A stretch of DNA of 64,000 bases from Tupaia tana (taxonomy: Eukaryota; Chordata; Mammalia; Scandentia; Tupaiidae), in the NCBI GenBank assembly GCA_026018925.1, contig JAKSZU010000018.1, positions 8,772,320 through 8,836,319 of the forward strand, written 5' to 3'. Below the pieces are notes generated by a model. That model was given only the letters and a program-made list of their open reading frames with translations. It did no database searches and was not told the DNA's origin. Below are positions 43,930 to 53,600 of the stretch, in pieces (the first letter of the stretch is position 1; every line of letters begins with the position of its first letter). A program made the position numbers and the translations under genes.

Positions 43930-44595
43930 TGAACTGGTTTCCTTAGTTGCAGGGCTCTCACCAACATCTCAGAATGACCTCAGAGAAAGTGGGACAAAGA
44001 ATGGAAAGATAGCTCAGAAGAGAAGAAATGTAAGCAGCCAGTAAAAGTGTAAAAATCCACCCAATCTTACTGATAGTTACAACATAACAGTGAAAAAATG
44101 TATAAATCAACATGTATATGGGATATAGATACTTAAATTTGGTGTGTGCCTGAAAACACTTAGGGAAGGAGGTCAATTTAGGGATATTTATCAAAAATTT
44201 AAAGCGTGTCTGATTGATCCAGAAATTGGACTTCTAGAAATTTACTCTTTTTAAAATTTAACTCATTTATTTATTCTATGATATAGAGAGAGAGACACCG
44301 CCCACCATGAGAGTCTCCATGCCATGACATCACCCCAGACTCAGCCAGGGTGTTCAGTGAGGTTTCAGGACACAAACCCAGGACCTCTTCCATGTAGATC
44401 CAGTTATGTTACTGCTACACTGCTGCCTGGTCCCAAAATGTGTCTACTAAGGGACATGCCAAAGTAGGTCAGGATATATGTTGAAGGATATTTACTAAAG
44501 TATGGCTAATAAAAGCTGAAGATCAGAAATAACTCAGATATCCCCTAATAGATGATTAAATAAATGATGGTATGGGGTTCACTATAGTAGTGTGC
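43930..44595 (+). mobile_element. L1ME-like 3' fragment, split by a SINE
   Basis: CCAGAAATTGGACTTCTAG and AAATTTACTCTTT end the left part. Then come, after the SINE, ATGTTGAAGGATATTTACTA, AGCTGAAGATCAGAAATAAC and CCTAATAGATGATTAAATAA, in the order of the late ORF2/3' UTR region of an old L1. Confidence 0.6.
44256..44436 (-). mobile_element. SINE, divergent (type C) family, in L1
   Basis: In reverse: GGGACCAGGCAGCAGTGTAG, CCTGGGTTTGTGTCCTGA, GGCTGAGTCTGGGGTGATG, GGCATGGAGACTCTCATGG, GTGTCTCTCTCTCTATATC. The core aligns with the 17937 copy. It splits an L1ME-like fragment. Confidence 0.7.
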
Positions 44596-44599
44596 CACT

Positions 44600-44700
44600 C
44601 TGTGATACTGAAGTCATTGGAAGATTGGGGTTTGGTTCCTGGGATGGCCTGTACACACCAGGTGTGTGCATGTATGCCTGTGATCCTGGCTGGCTAAGAA
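44600..44700 (+). mobile_element. Possible type C SINE fragment
   Basis: GGGGTTTGGTTCCTGGG, CACCAGGTGTGTGCATG and GCCTGTGATCCTGGCTGGC resemble the B-box region and core of type C. The downstream body is missing. Confidence 0.4.
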
Positions 44701-44829
44701 TAACAGTATGAAACTGTAAAGAATATTGGTCTCAATATTTTTCTCTTAAGAAATAAGTAAAATAAATTTATAAAAAGATGATGATCTTTGTAAGGAAACA
44801 AGAAATTGGTTTCTCTTTTTTGCTTTAAG

Positions 44830-44978
44830 AGTTTTTTGTGGGTTTTTTTTGGTAAAGATTTATGCCTTAGGGTGCATGTGCTCCCCAGAGAGAGACAAAG
44901 ACAGACACTGAGAGGCCCCTGGGGGATGGCCACGCTGCAATTCCTCTCCTCCATTCTCCTGAGATCTTGGACATGCAT

Positions 44979-45014
<36 letters not shown>

Positions 45015-45105
45015 AGTGTCAGTTTCAAGCTACCGGGTCTGAAACTCAAGCCATGGTCAGCTATATGGGATTCCAGTGACATAACTGCTATGCCATCTAC
45101 TGGTC
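44830..45105 (-). mobile_element. SINE (main family) with internal CA expansion
   Basis: TTTGGTAAAGATTTATGCC, GCTCCCCAGAGAGAGAC, GGCCCCTGGGGGATGGCC, CTCCTCCATTCTCCTGAG, a (CA)n run at 44980-45012, AGTTTCAAGCTACCGGG and CCATCTACTGGTCC. CTTTAAG lies at 44823-44829 and 45106-45112. Confidence 0.85.
44980..45012. repeat. (CA)n microsatellite inside a SINE
   Basis: The CACGCACGCACACGCGCC segment of the SINE has become a pure CA run. Confidence 0.92.
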
Positions 45106-45229
45106 CTTTAAGCATAATTTTGATATTGTCAGAAAATGTAATTATTTCTCTCTGCTGAGAATAACAAAAACGTGCCCTTGCTCAGCTCAGCCTGGGCTGT
45201 TTTGTGAATTCACATCCATTTTTCCTAAT

Positions 45230-45332
45230 GACCTCAAATTTGGAAAGGTGGAAAGTTGTCAGATGGCCTTTCAGTCTGAAGAGCCCAGAGCTGTGATTTG
45301 AAGGCCAAGAAGATGAAGGGCAACAGAGACCA
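45230..45332 (+). repeat. Paired repeat copy 1 (partner 46918-47027)
   Basis: GACCTCAAATTTGGAAAGG, GTGGAAAGTTGTCAGATGG, CTGTGATTTGAAGGCCAAG and GATGAAGGGCAACAGAGACC recur in the same order at 46918. Similarity stops sharply at both ends. I recognise no known family. Confidence 0.8.
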
Positions 45333-45448
45333 CAACCAAATCTCTGTGGCTATGGCAGACATAGGATGGACCCAACTCTTCCTTCTGGCTTGCTTTGACG
45401 GTTTGGCTTAAGGCCTCAGCTTATATATGTGCTCCTAAAACTGGTCAT

Positions 45449-45698
45449 CTGGGCCCAGCCTCAGTGGCACAGGTAGTAGTGTACTGAACCACAGTGCTGG
45501 AAGCCACACGGCTACCGTGGGTTCAGATTCCAAGTCAGCCTGGGGCTGACACATGTGTGACCAAGATCCTGTCTAGTTGGAGGGTTGGGCAAAGTGGATC
45601 TCAGCTTGCTGAGACCACTCTCTTTTTGTACTGTGTGAACATGCATACCCACACTCATGCTTTCTCTCATGAACAAAATATAAACTTTAAATAAAAGA
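45449..45698 (+). mobile_element. SINE, divergent (type C) family
   Basis: GGGCCCAGCCTCAGTGGCAC, CGTGGGTTCAGATTCCAAG, GTGTGACCAAGATCCTGTC, GTGGATCTCAGCTTGCTGAG, CATGCATACCCACACTCATG and CTCTCATGAACAAAATATAAAC with a decayed A-rich tail. This is the most complete plus-strand member in the window. Confidence 0.65.
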
Positions 45699-45864
45699 AA
45701 CAAAGTTTTTCTTCTTGAGGACTTGGTTGAATTCATTAAGTATTATATTAAACCCTTCCCTGGAAAACACCAAAAATAAATCTACTCCCATGATTTTGCA
45801 CATATTTTGGTGTGAAGTCTTTGGAAAGAAGCATTTGTTGAGGACTAACTAATGTTACTTCATC

Positions 45865-46148
45865 ATTTCTCTCTTTCTCTCTCTCTCTGAGAAGTTTTTG
45901 CTATAGGGCGCATGCACTCACTGGAAAGACAGAGAGAGACAGAGAGACAGAGAGAGACAGAAAGCGAGAAATCACCCCCCAGGGGGGATGGCAATGCCAC
46001 AATCCTTTCTCCTCCATTCTCCTCTTGGGATCTTGGGCATGCACACACACATGCCCAGTGTGAGTTTAAGCCACTGGGTCCAGGACTTGAACCATGGTCA
46101 ACTACATGGGAGCCCAGCAACATAGCCATTATGCTAACTGCTGGTCCC
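45865..46148 (-). mobile_element. SINE (main family), abutting another copy
   Basis: A (CT)n stretch, then GAGAAGTTTTTGCTATAGGG, CACCCCCCAGGGGGGATGG, CTTGGGATCTTGGGCATGC and CTAACTGCTGGTCCC. The expected poly(T) is replaced by CTCTCT, either by mutation or because the true left edge has been altered. Confidence 0.87.
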
Positions 46149-46456
46149 CCTTTTTTTTTTGAAGAGAGGTTTTTGTTATAGTGTGTGTTTTTGTTATATA
46201 GTGTGTATTGTATAGTGTTTTTATTATAGTGTGTTTTTCACTGGAAATACAGAGAGGGATAGAGAGACAGAAAGAGAGAAATCACTCCCAAGGAGGGATG
46301 GCCATGTCGCAATCCCTTCTCCTCCATTCTCCTTTCAGGATCCTGGGCATGCACGCACATGGGCCCGACGTGAGTTCAAGCTGCGGGTCTAGGACTTGAA
46401 CCGCGGTTGACTATGTGGAGTCCAGCGACATAACCATTAGACCATCTGCTTGTCCC
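46149..46456 (-). mobile_element. SINE (main family) with tandem duplication near its end
   Basis: Poly(T), GAGAGGTTTTTGTTATAG, then repeated TTATAGTGTGT units (46173-46236), then CACTGGAAATACAGAGAGG, CACTCCCAAGGAGGGATGG, GACGTGAGTTCAAGC, GGTTGACTATGTGGAGTCC and CCATCTGCTTGTCCC. It follows the previous SINE directly, same orientation. Confidence 0.85.
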
Positions 46457-46917
46457 ATTAGTTTTCATGTTTTACTTCCGTTTTACATGCTTAAGTCATA
46501 TGTTTGACCAGCTCCTGTTAGGAGAACTTTCATGAACTGGTAAAAACACTTGCTGACTTTTAAAATTACTGATACAATATACAACTCCTCAGTGCAGACC
46601 CCAGGCAAGGACAGTAGAACTACATGGTATGCATACCTTCCATAAGTCCACATTCCACATCATTAAAAAGGCTGCACCTTCCACTCCATTAAAATAATAC
46701 AAAAGAAATAGAATGATGGGAAAATAGAAACATATTTAAGGAAATAAAATTTCAATACTCTAAAATGAGCACCACCTGTCCTGTATCTTATTGTCAAACA
46801 CTGCACCTCTTCTTTGAAAGTATTTCTTAGCCTTCCCCCCATGTGAGCTGGTATTACTGGCAGTCTTTGCTCCTATTCAAGAAGCATATCTTGGGGTTAA
46901 CTATTAATTTTGAGGGG
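46457..46917. other. Unassigned noncoding DNA
   Basis: No gene or repeat recognised. Confidence 0.3.
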
Positions 46918-47027
46918 GACTTCAAATTTGGAAAGGTAGAAAGTTGTCAAATGGTCTTTTTGACTGACAGAAGTACAGGGCTGTGATTTGAAGGTCAAGG
47001 TCAGAAGATGAAGGGCAGCAGAGACCA
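46918..47027 (+). repeat. Paired repeat copy 2 (partner 45230-45332)
   Basis: GACTTCAAATTTGGAAAGG, GTAGAAAGTTGTCAAATGG, CTGTGATTTGAAGGTCAAGG and GATGAAGGGCAGCAGAGACC match copy 1, with a short GTCAAG-type insertion. Confidence 0.8.
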
Positions 47028-47799
47028 TGAAATGCATTTCATTAGATCTAATAAAATGTATGACTTCACTCACTTAATTACATAAATAAAGTTGTTAAAA
47101 AGAAAATAAACTCAGGCATGCACCATGCTGAATTAGCAGGGGTTTTATGTAAGACCAAGAATCTAGAAACAACCCTAAAAAGGTCACTGGCATGTATGTG
47201 GTCTCTTTGTAAAAGCTTCATGCGAAGCAAGAAGGAAAATCTCACAGAGCCATGTGTCCGCCAGGACTGGTGAGATCCAGCAGTGCCGAGAACAGACCCA
47301 GCAATACCGAGGAGGCCAAATCTTGGGATCCGCCAAGAAACCCTACCACTAATCCAGTCCTCTGTCCATCTGGTTTAAATCGTGGTTTGAAGCATATTTA
47401 TGTGATAGAGAATTAAAGCTGTTTCTCTTGGCCACCTAAATAATTGGGACACTCTCTTTTGGAAAGCCAATGACATCAGTAAAACAACGGTACTCAAAAC
47501 TGAACTTAGAATTAAAGAGGCTTGAGTGTGCTTAGCTTTTTATAAAGCATGCCAGAGCCTCCTTCCAAAGGGTTTTTTTTTTCTTCCAAACAACAATGTA
47601 AGTAATAACTTAGCAAGATCTTAAGAAATAGTCTATTTTAAAACAAAAGGGGATGTTTGAGAGACAAAGAGAAGTCACAGAGAAAGCGAATGGGAAGGGT
47701 GCTGTTAATGAAATTGAGAACGTCCCTGAAAAGACCCACCCTATCTCCAAATCACGTGAAATGTAGCAAGTAATTTCCTGAATCCTGAATACATACTAC
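47028..47799. other. Unassigned noncoding DNA
   Basis: No gene or repeat recognised. 47220-47420 looks non-repetitive and fairly GC-balanced. Confidence 0.3.
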
Positions 47800-47965
47800 T
47801 ATTTTAAACATAAAACACCATTTATTTAACACCTACTGGGGCTTTATTGAGATTGTGAACAGTTCTACAAAGAAGGAATTATTCTCAAACAGGATTCATC
47901 AACGAGAAGACCAGGGCTGGAACCTATCATAATCCTGCCTGAAACCAAAGCCTCTGTATACTCTC
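47800..47965 (-). mobile_element. MIR, antisense
   Basis: ACACCATTTATTTAACACC, GAAGGAATTATTCTCAAAC and CAGGGCTGGAACCTATC follow reversed MIR order loosely. Confidence 0.5.
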
Positions 47966-49184
47966 AACCTTCCCATGCTGCCTTTATATTTAAAAAAATC
48001 AAAATGTGTAAGGCCATCTAAAGTTCCATAGACAGTGATTTAAAATATGATTGCTTCCTGAATACAGAGATGGTGGGGGAGGTGTCCGAGCTCAAGCGTT
48101 GGGGAGGGGGAATAAAAGCGGGTACTGTAGTATGATCACTCAGGTTCTATTTTTGGAAAGGGAAGACTCCCTGAGTTAATTCATTGATGCTGAGACCCTG
48201 GAAGGAACAAAACCTCAATATATTCTTCCATGTGACTTCGAATATGACAAGGTTATCTTTTAATACACTATCGTTCAAGAATTGATTTATGGGCTTCTGA
48301 GTACCCCCCTCCCTGTACTCAACTCTAGACTTAGGATTAAGATATTCAGCCATATTTCTTAAAATTTTTACAAGTTGCACAAAACCATTTGCTGGCATTT
48401 AATTTCTGTAAAATGATTGCATTTAATTGCCCCCCCCCCTTAGGGAGGAGGCTAGGTGCTGAAATACCTGGAAGCCTCCTATGTTTGAGGCTCCTTTTTT
48501 CTTTTCTCATTTAAAACTGTCATTGTTACTTTCAGAGAGCACAGCATCCTGGCTTGGGCTGGAAGACCTGGGAGGCAGGAGCAGTCTGGGGTCTGTCCAA
48601 CTCTCATCTGAAGCCCATTTTTCAGAAGCGAAATTGAACAGAAAGATAAGCCCGCTGGCCACTGTGTGTTCTGGTTGTGCAATCACTTCAGCCCAGGAAG
48701 GACTATGTAAATGTCCTTTTTATGATATCCTGCACATCTCAGTGGTTTTCTTCACGGCTGAGAATGTAGCGGGCTGCTTGGTTGCCGTGTAGCCGTTTCC
48801 CTCACTTTTCTGTTTCAAGAGCCATAGGTCCTCCTCGGCCAATGCACCTACAGTAGTCACCGTGTGGAGAACATGGAGATCCCTGAAAGTGGCTTTCACC
48901 AGGGAGCACATGTGATCACAGACCAGCAAGACAAATGGCTGTATCTGTGTTGTCATGAGCACCAAGTCCGATCTGTAACAGCACCAATCCTGGAGCGCTT
49001 CGTTAGAGTCTCACTGGTGGCTGTGTCTTGTCACCCCGAGGAACCTTGTTCTTGGTTTCCTAAACGATCATCTACTGAAGGACACACTCCATGAGGGCGG
49101 CATCACTGCTGGGGGATGAGCAGGCAGGGTGCCCTGAGCTTCACCAGAGCACTGAGAAACGATATGCGTTTGTCATGCCGTCCC
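47966..49184. other. Low-repeat block, no gene seen
   Basis: Nothing recognised except a C9 run at 48430-48438. The 48481-48792 and 48864-49094 frames have no domain. Confidence 0.3.
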
Positions 49185-49345
49185 AATAGACCTCTCGGGT
49201 CTCAAGACTGGGCTCAAAGGACATCATCTCTATGAAACCTTCACTGACCCTGCCTGTCATGTAGAACTGATTGTGCCATCTTAAACACCCAAACTGTATT
49301 TCGTACAGTTTTCTGTTCCTGTAACATTGATGCACTTATTCAATA
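49185..49345 (+). mobile_element. L2 3' end
   Basis: CTGGGCTCAAAGGACATCATC, ATGAAACCTTCACTGACCC and ACTGTATTTCGTACAG follow L2 3' order. Confidence 0.55.
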
Positions 49346-49387
49346 GTAGTATTAACCATAATGTCATATATTATTGAATATTTATTC

Positions 49388-49585
49388 AATTTTTTTTTTG
49401 CTTAGTTTTGCTATGGAGCGTGTCCACTTGCCAGGGAGAAAGAGGGTAGAGGGGAGATGGCCATGTTGCAATTCCCTTTCTCCCGTTCCCCTCTTCTAGG
49501 CATGCATGCACACGCTTCTGGCGTGTCTCCTAAGTCACCGGGTACAGGTCTCAGACCTCACAGTCAGCCATGTGGAATCCAGCCA
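49388..49585 (-). mobile_element. SINE (main family), partly deleted
   Basis: Poly(T), TAGTTTTGCTATGGAGCG, GGGGAGATGGCCATG, TTCTGGCGTGTCTCC, CACCGGGTACAGG and CAGTCAGCCATGTGG. The polypurine region is shortened and the ATCTTGGG segment is missing. Confidence 0.75.
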
Positions 49586-49609
49586 CCCCAGAGGCTGACC
49601 CTAAGAATT

Positions 49610-49856
49610 TCTCTTCTTTTTTGAGAGAGATTTTTGCTATAGGGCATGTGTGCTCGTCAGAGAGAGAGAAAGCGAGAAATCACCCCCTAGGGGGGATGGC
49701 CACACCACAATCCCTTCTCCTCCATTCTCCTTGTGGGATTTTGGCCATGCATGCATATGTGTCTGGTGTAACTTTTAAGCCTCTGGGTCTGGGACTTGAA
49801 CTGTATTCAACCATGTGGGAGTGCAGTGACTTAACTAATATACCACCTTCTTTCCC
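49610..49856 (-). mobile_element. SINE (main family) with AAGAATT flanks
   Basis: GAGAGAGATTTTTGCTATAGGG, CACCCCCTAGGGGGGATGG, TTGTGGGATTTTGGCC, GGTGTAACTTTTAAGCC and TAATATACCACCTTCTTTCC. AAGAATT lies at 49603-49609 and 49857-49863. Confidence 0.85.
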
Positions 49857-49906
49857 AAGAATTGTTTTTCCATGAATATTTTTCATGACCTTGAAAACTT
49901 TCTTTC

Positions 49907-50010
49907 TTTCATTTTTCTTATTTTTTAGAGATTTTTGCTATAGGGCACATACACTTGCTGGAGAGACAGAGAGAAAGAAAGAGAGAAATCACCCCCAAGG
50001 GGTGATTTTT
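49907..50010 (-). mobile_element. SINE 3'-half fragment
   Basis: TTAGAGATTTTTGCTATAGGG, GCTGGAGAGACAGAGAG and AAATCACCCCCAAGGGGTG, then it stops at the palindrome. The break point falls on the C/G palindrome. Confidence 0.78.
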
Positions 50011-51034
50011 GCTTCCATGCAGCAATCTTTCTAGGTGATAGTCATCTAGTCATCCTAATTTTTAAAGCATAACTGCATCAGTCTTTAAAAGCAAACCTTC
50101 CTTTTATATAGAATCTACCTAATGTGTATAGCTTTTAAAAATACAAGCATGCGCTCATTTTATTTTAAATTTTTTATTCATTTTACGGGGTTTTCTCCTC
50201 TATTTTTGATAAGTCAGAAATGTTTCATATGGGATACACTGCATGACAGTGGAATCTTGAAGCACTGAGAGGTGCACGCCTACGTGCATAACCAACAGCA
50301 GTGAGTACCCTTCATTATACAATCCCTTAACATGGGGGAGTACCCTGAAAGTAAATCTCGATTTTGCACTGGAGATTTTGCAAGCCCAGGCCCTGCTCAC
50401 TTCTCACCAGCCCGTTAGACTTTTCTTGCTACTTGTGAAGGCTAAATGCCTGGACAGTCTTGTTGAGATATGCTGGGCAACATTTTATAACTCCCCTTGT
50501 TCAGAAGCATTCCTATCAAGATCCCAACTTGCAAACTCTCAGCATAAAAGAAGAAACAGCATTCTTTGTTGGGACAATGAACTTAGACTGTTATTTACCA
50601 GCGAATGGAAAAAACATTTCTCACCCTGAGCAGTGACACACGGCACCCTTTAGCGATCAGCTCCCTCCGCTCTCAGTAACAACGGCGCCATTGTGCAGAT
50701 TGTGGGATCATGCCACCAGTCAGGCCTTACTGGTTTGGGCAACTGAGTTACCACCCTCATACTTGGGAGTCTTTTCCAGTTTCATTGTGAACTAAGATAT
50801 ATAAGGAGACCTAGCCTCCACCCTCAGCTCTGCTATCCCTGACTTCAAATCAAATGCTACTGTTTCACAAATGCATTTTTCAAAATTTGGCAAATTCACT
50901 CCAACACATTAGAAATGAATAGAAAGTTGTTAAAGATTAGCATTCTCCAGTTAAGAGAAATCAGCCTTTGGAAATAAATGCCCAGACCTTCTGTCCCACT
51001 GAATTTTCTACTGAAGTCAACAAGTTATAAACTT
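50011..51034. other. Unassigned noncoding DNA
   Basis: No gene or repeat recognised. Confidence 0.3.
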
Positions 51035-51188
51035 CAGGATTTAAAGTTGACCCGGTTCCAAGTTTAGGTACCATTGCTTAATAGCTGCATGACCCTGGCC
51101 AAGCTATTTAAACTCTCTGAACCTTAGTGTTCTTACCTGTAACAGGAGAATGATAATGACTTTACAGGGCTGTTGGGAATATTAAAAA
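51035..51188 (+). mobile_element. MIR
   Basis: GCATGACCCTGGCCAAGC, TTTAAACTCTCTGAACC, TTCTTACCTGTAACAGGAG and GACTTTACAGGGCTGTTGGG follow MIR order. Confidence 0.8.
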
Positions 51189-51489
51189 GACAGTTTTGTT
51201 TTGTTTTGTTTTTTTCCAAGGTTCTAAAACCTAGTTTTAAAAATCCTATTAGGAAATTCTGGAATAACAAAATTAGGTGCTTGTTCAGACCTGCATGAGT
51301 CGGTGTAATGGGCAAGCTTTCTGGGTGGGACTAAGAGAAAATGGAGTTGCCACAAAGAACAATGAGCTCTGTCTCAAATGACCCTGGCAGATAGTAGTAT
51401 CTTCATCAAGACAAAACTGATGTCTTTGTCCTAAATCTTTTCCTCTCCCCAGCCCCTACTACATAAAAGCATCTTGGGGTGCCAAAGTA

Positions 51490-51800
51490 ATCATTAAATT
51501 CTCCCTTGCCTCACTCCTCATATCAATCACTCATCAGTAAGTTTCTCCAATGTCTTTCTCTCTCTTGTTCTGCCATCAGCTCAGACCCTTGGACACATTC
51601 ACCTGGACTGTTGCAAGTTGCACTAATCTGCTGCCCCAACTCCAATCAACTCCTTGCAGTCCAACTCCATGCCCCACCAAATATTTCCCCTTAGAGCATA
51701 CTCTGAGGATACTTGCTTGCAGCTTTCCATCGCCTGGTTCTCTGAGTCCATCCGTCCACCAGCTATAAAGAATGGAACCAGGAAGTGTCACCCTAATTGT
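51490..51800 (+). mobile_element. Probable L2 fragment
   Basis: CATATCAATCACTCATCAG, CACATTCACCTGGACTGTTG and GCTGCCCCAACTCCAATC follow the L2 3' order (a TCACCTGGACTATTGC-type phrase). Confidence 0.5.
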
Positions 51801-51929
51801 CAAGCATTGCTCGGTAGGTCTGTGAATCAGAACAGCCTCCACGGGGTGCAATCTGGCGAGATCTATGAAAATGACCAAGCGAGCACTCTCTGCACCAATG
51901 CCACTGCCTCTAACACTCAATCTTGCAAA

Positions 51930-52345
51930 TACTCTCACACATGTGGGAAACAATGTCAGTGCAAAGTTCCACACTGCGGCACGATTCACAACAGCAAAAG
52001 ACTGGGAACAACCCAAATGTCTATCAGTAGGGAAGTGTTTTAGTGAATGATGAAACATCCATACAGTGGAATCCCCGGCAGTTGTTTAAAAAAATGAAGC
52101 AATCATTTCTATGCTGATTTTGAGCCAACTCGAAGCAACATTGTCAAGTGGAAGAGCAAGAGTATACAGCACAGTGAAGGGGAAGGTAAAAGAACACATA
52201 AACATATTGTCTTGTGAGTGCGTGTAAGTGTCTAGAAGGGCAGATACATGAGGAGATGGAAACATTGGCTCACAAGAGAAACGAGGTGCTAAGGGAACGA
52301 GAAAGAAGGAAATTGTAAAATGTATAAAATACGTGTGTATATTTT
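51930..52345 (+). mobile_element. L1 3' end, 5'-truncated
   Basis: CACAACAGCAAAAGACTGGG, CAACCCAAATGTCTATCAG, CATCCATACAGTGGAATCC and GCAACATTGTCAAGTGGAAG follow the late ORF2/3' UTR of an L1M. Frames are broken. Confidence 0.75.
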
Positions 52346-52600
52346 AAGGATTATAAACATATACACATACATACATATATATAACTGTTTTCTATCTTCT
52401 ACTTCAGATTTTGAACCATGTAAAGGTATTACCTACTCACAAGCAATTATTTGAAATTATATATACATATATGTGTGTATGTGTGGGTATGTATGTATGC
52501 ATATGCATGTATGTATGTATATGCATGTGTGTATATATACACATATACATGTGTACACATATATATGTGTGTGTATATACATATACATAGATACATACAT
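52345..52600. repeat. Complex (AT/AC/GT)n alternating tract
   Basis: Units of ATACACATACATACATAT and GTATGTATGCATATGCATG make long alternating purine-pyrimidine runs, interrupted at 52390-52450. Open frames in it are artefacts. Confidence 0.85.
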
Positions 52601-52821
52601 CTTAAGTCACAAAAATCTAAGTAAAAAAAACAATGGCCACAGAAGCCAGGTGCCTATTTGAATGAGGCATTCTCATCAAAGCTGTATTTGCACATCCCAG
52701 ATCATCCTTGAAAACTATTTACTTCTCCACGCTTTTGGGTAACGTGAGCAGGTAGAAAGTGTTCTCAGGGTGTTTGAAAACAGCAACACAATTAGGAAGG
52801 TTTTTAAAGGAACCAAAAATA

Positions 52822-53060
52822 CAGGGCCAGCTGATGGCATGGTGGTTAATGTGGCTGGATACCACACGGCCGACCTGTGGTTTCAGTCCTGGACATAGCA
52901 GCTTGAAAAACAAGCCAAGCATATGGGTGTGCATGCCCAGAACCCCAGGAGGAGAATGGAGAAGGAACTGCTCTTTGGCCACCCCAGGGTGTGACTTCTC
53001 ACTTTCCCTCTTTCTCAGTCTCTCCCTGGCATCCTGCAGCAAACGAAAAACAAACAAGAT
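52822..53060 (+). mobile_element. Older SINE (subtype B head)
   Basis: GGGCCAGCTGATGGCATGG, CCACACGGCCGACCTGTGG, GGTGTGCATGCCCAGAAC, GAGGAGAATGGAGAAGG and CTCACTTTCCCTCTTTCTC, ending in CAAACGAAAAACAAAC. Confidence 0.8.
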
Positions 53061-53332
53061 GATCAACACTACTTTGGAAACGTCAGCAGACTTTTTGGCC
53101 TGGCAGGCCATGGCTGTAATGTACATTTACGAGGAAATTTTAAGGCCATCTTAAAATAAATATATCTGATCCTAAATTCCAGGGTTTATTTTCAAACTGA
53201 GAAGCAGACAGAGAGAAGGGTAGTTTCTGGCAGGATCTCCATAGACTTAGGAAGAATTAATTCTTAAAACTAATATAACAACAACAACAACAACAATAAT
53301 AATAATAATTGCAGGTGTTGGGGGAGAATTGT

Positions 53333-53600
53333 TTGGGCCAATCTGTGGCCCGGTAATCGAGATGGCTGGATCCACGTGGCCAACAACATGGTTCGAGTCC
53401 TTGACCTAACAGCTTTGAAGAACATGCTAGAAGCATGTGTGTGCTCAAAATCTTGAAATGGGGAGAGATGGAGAACGGAGTACAGCATGACTATGCCCCA
53501 TGAGGGTACTTTCCCACTTCCTCTCTTTCTTTCTCTCTTTTTGTTCCTCTCTACAGTGAGGGCACATTCTCTCTGCAAAAATTAAAAAAAAATAAAATAC
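53333..53600 (+). mobile_element. Older SINE (subtype B head)
   Basis: GGGCCAATCTGTGGCCCGG, B box ATGGTTCGAGTCC, AAGAACATGCTAGAAGCATG, GCTCAAAATCTTGAAATGG and TTTCCCACTTCCTCTCTTTC, with an A tail. The B box stays close to consensus. Confidence 0.78.

Noticed and set aside
53277..53307. (AAC)n(AAT)n as a SINE tail
   Set aside because: It precedes the plus-strand SINE at 53333 and so cannot be its tail; it may be a tail of a lost element.
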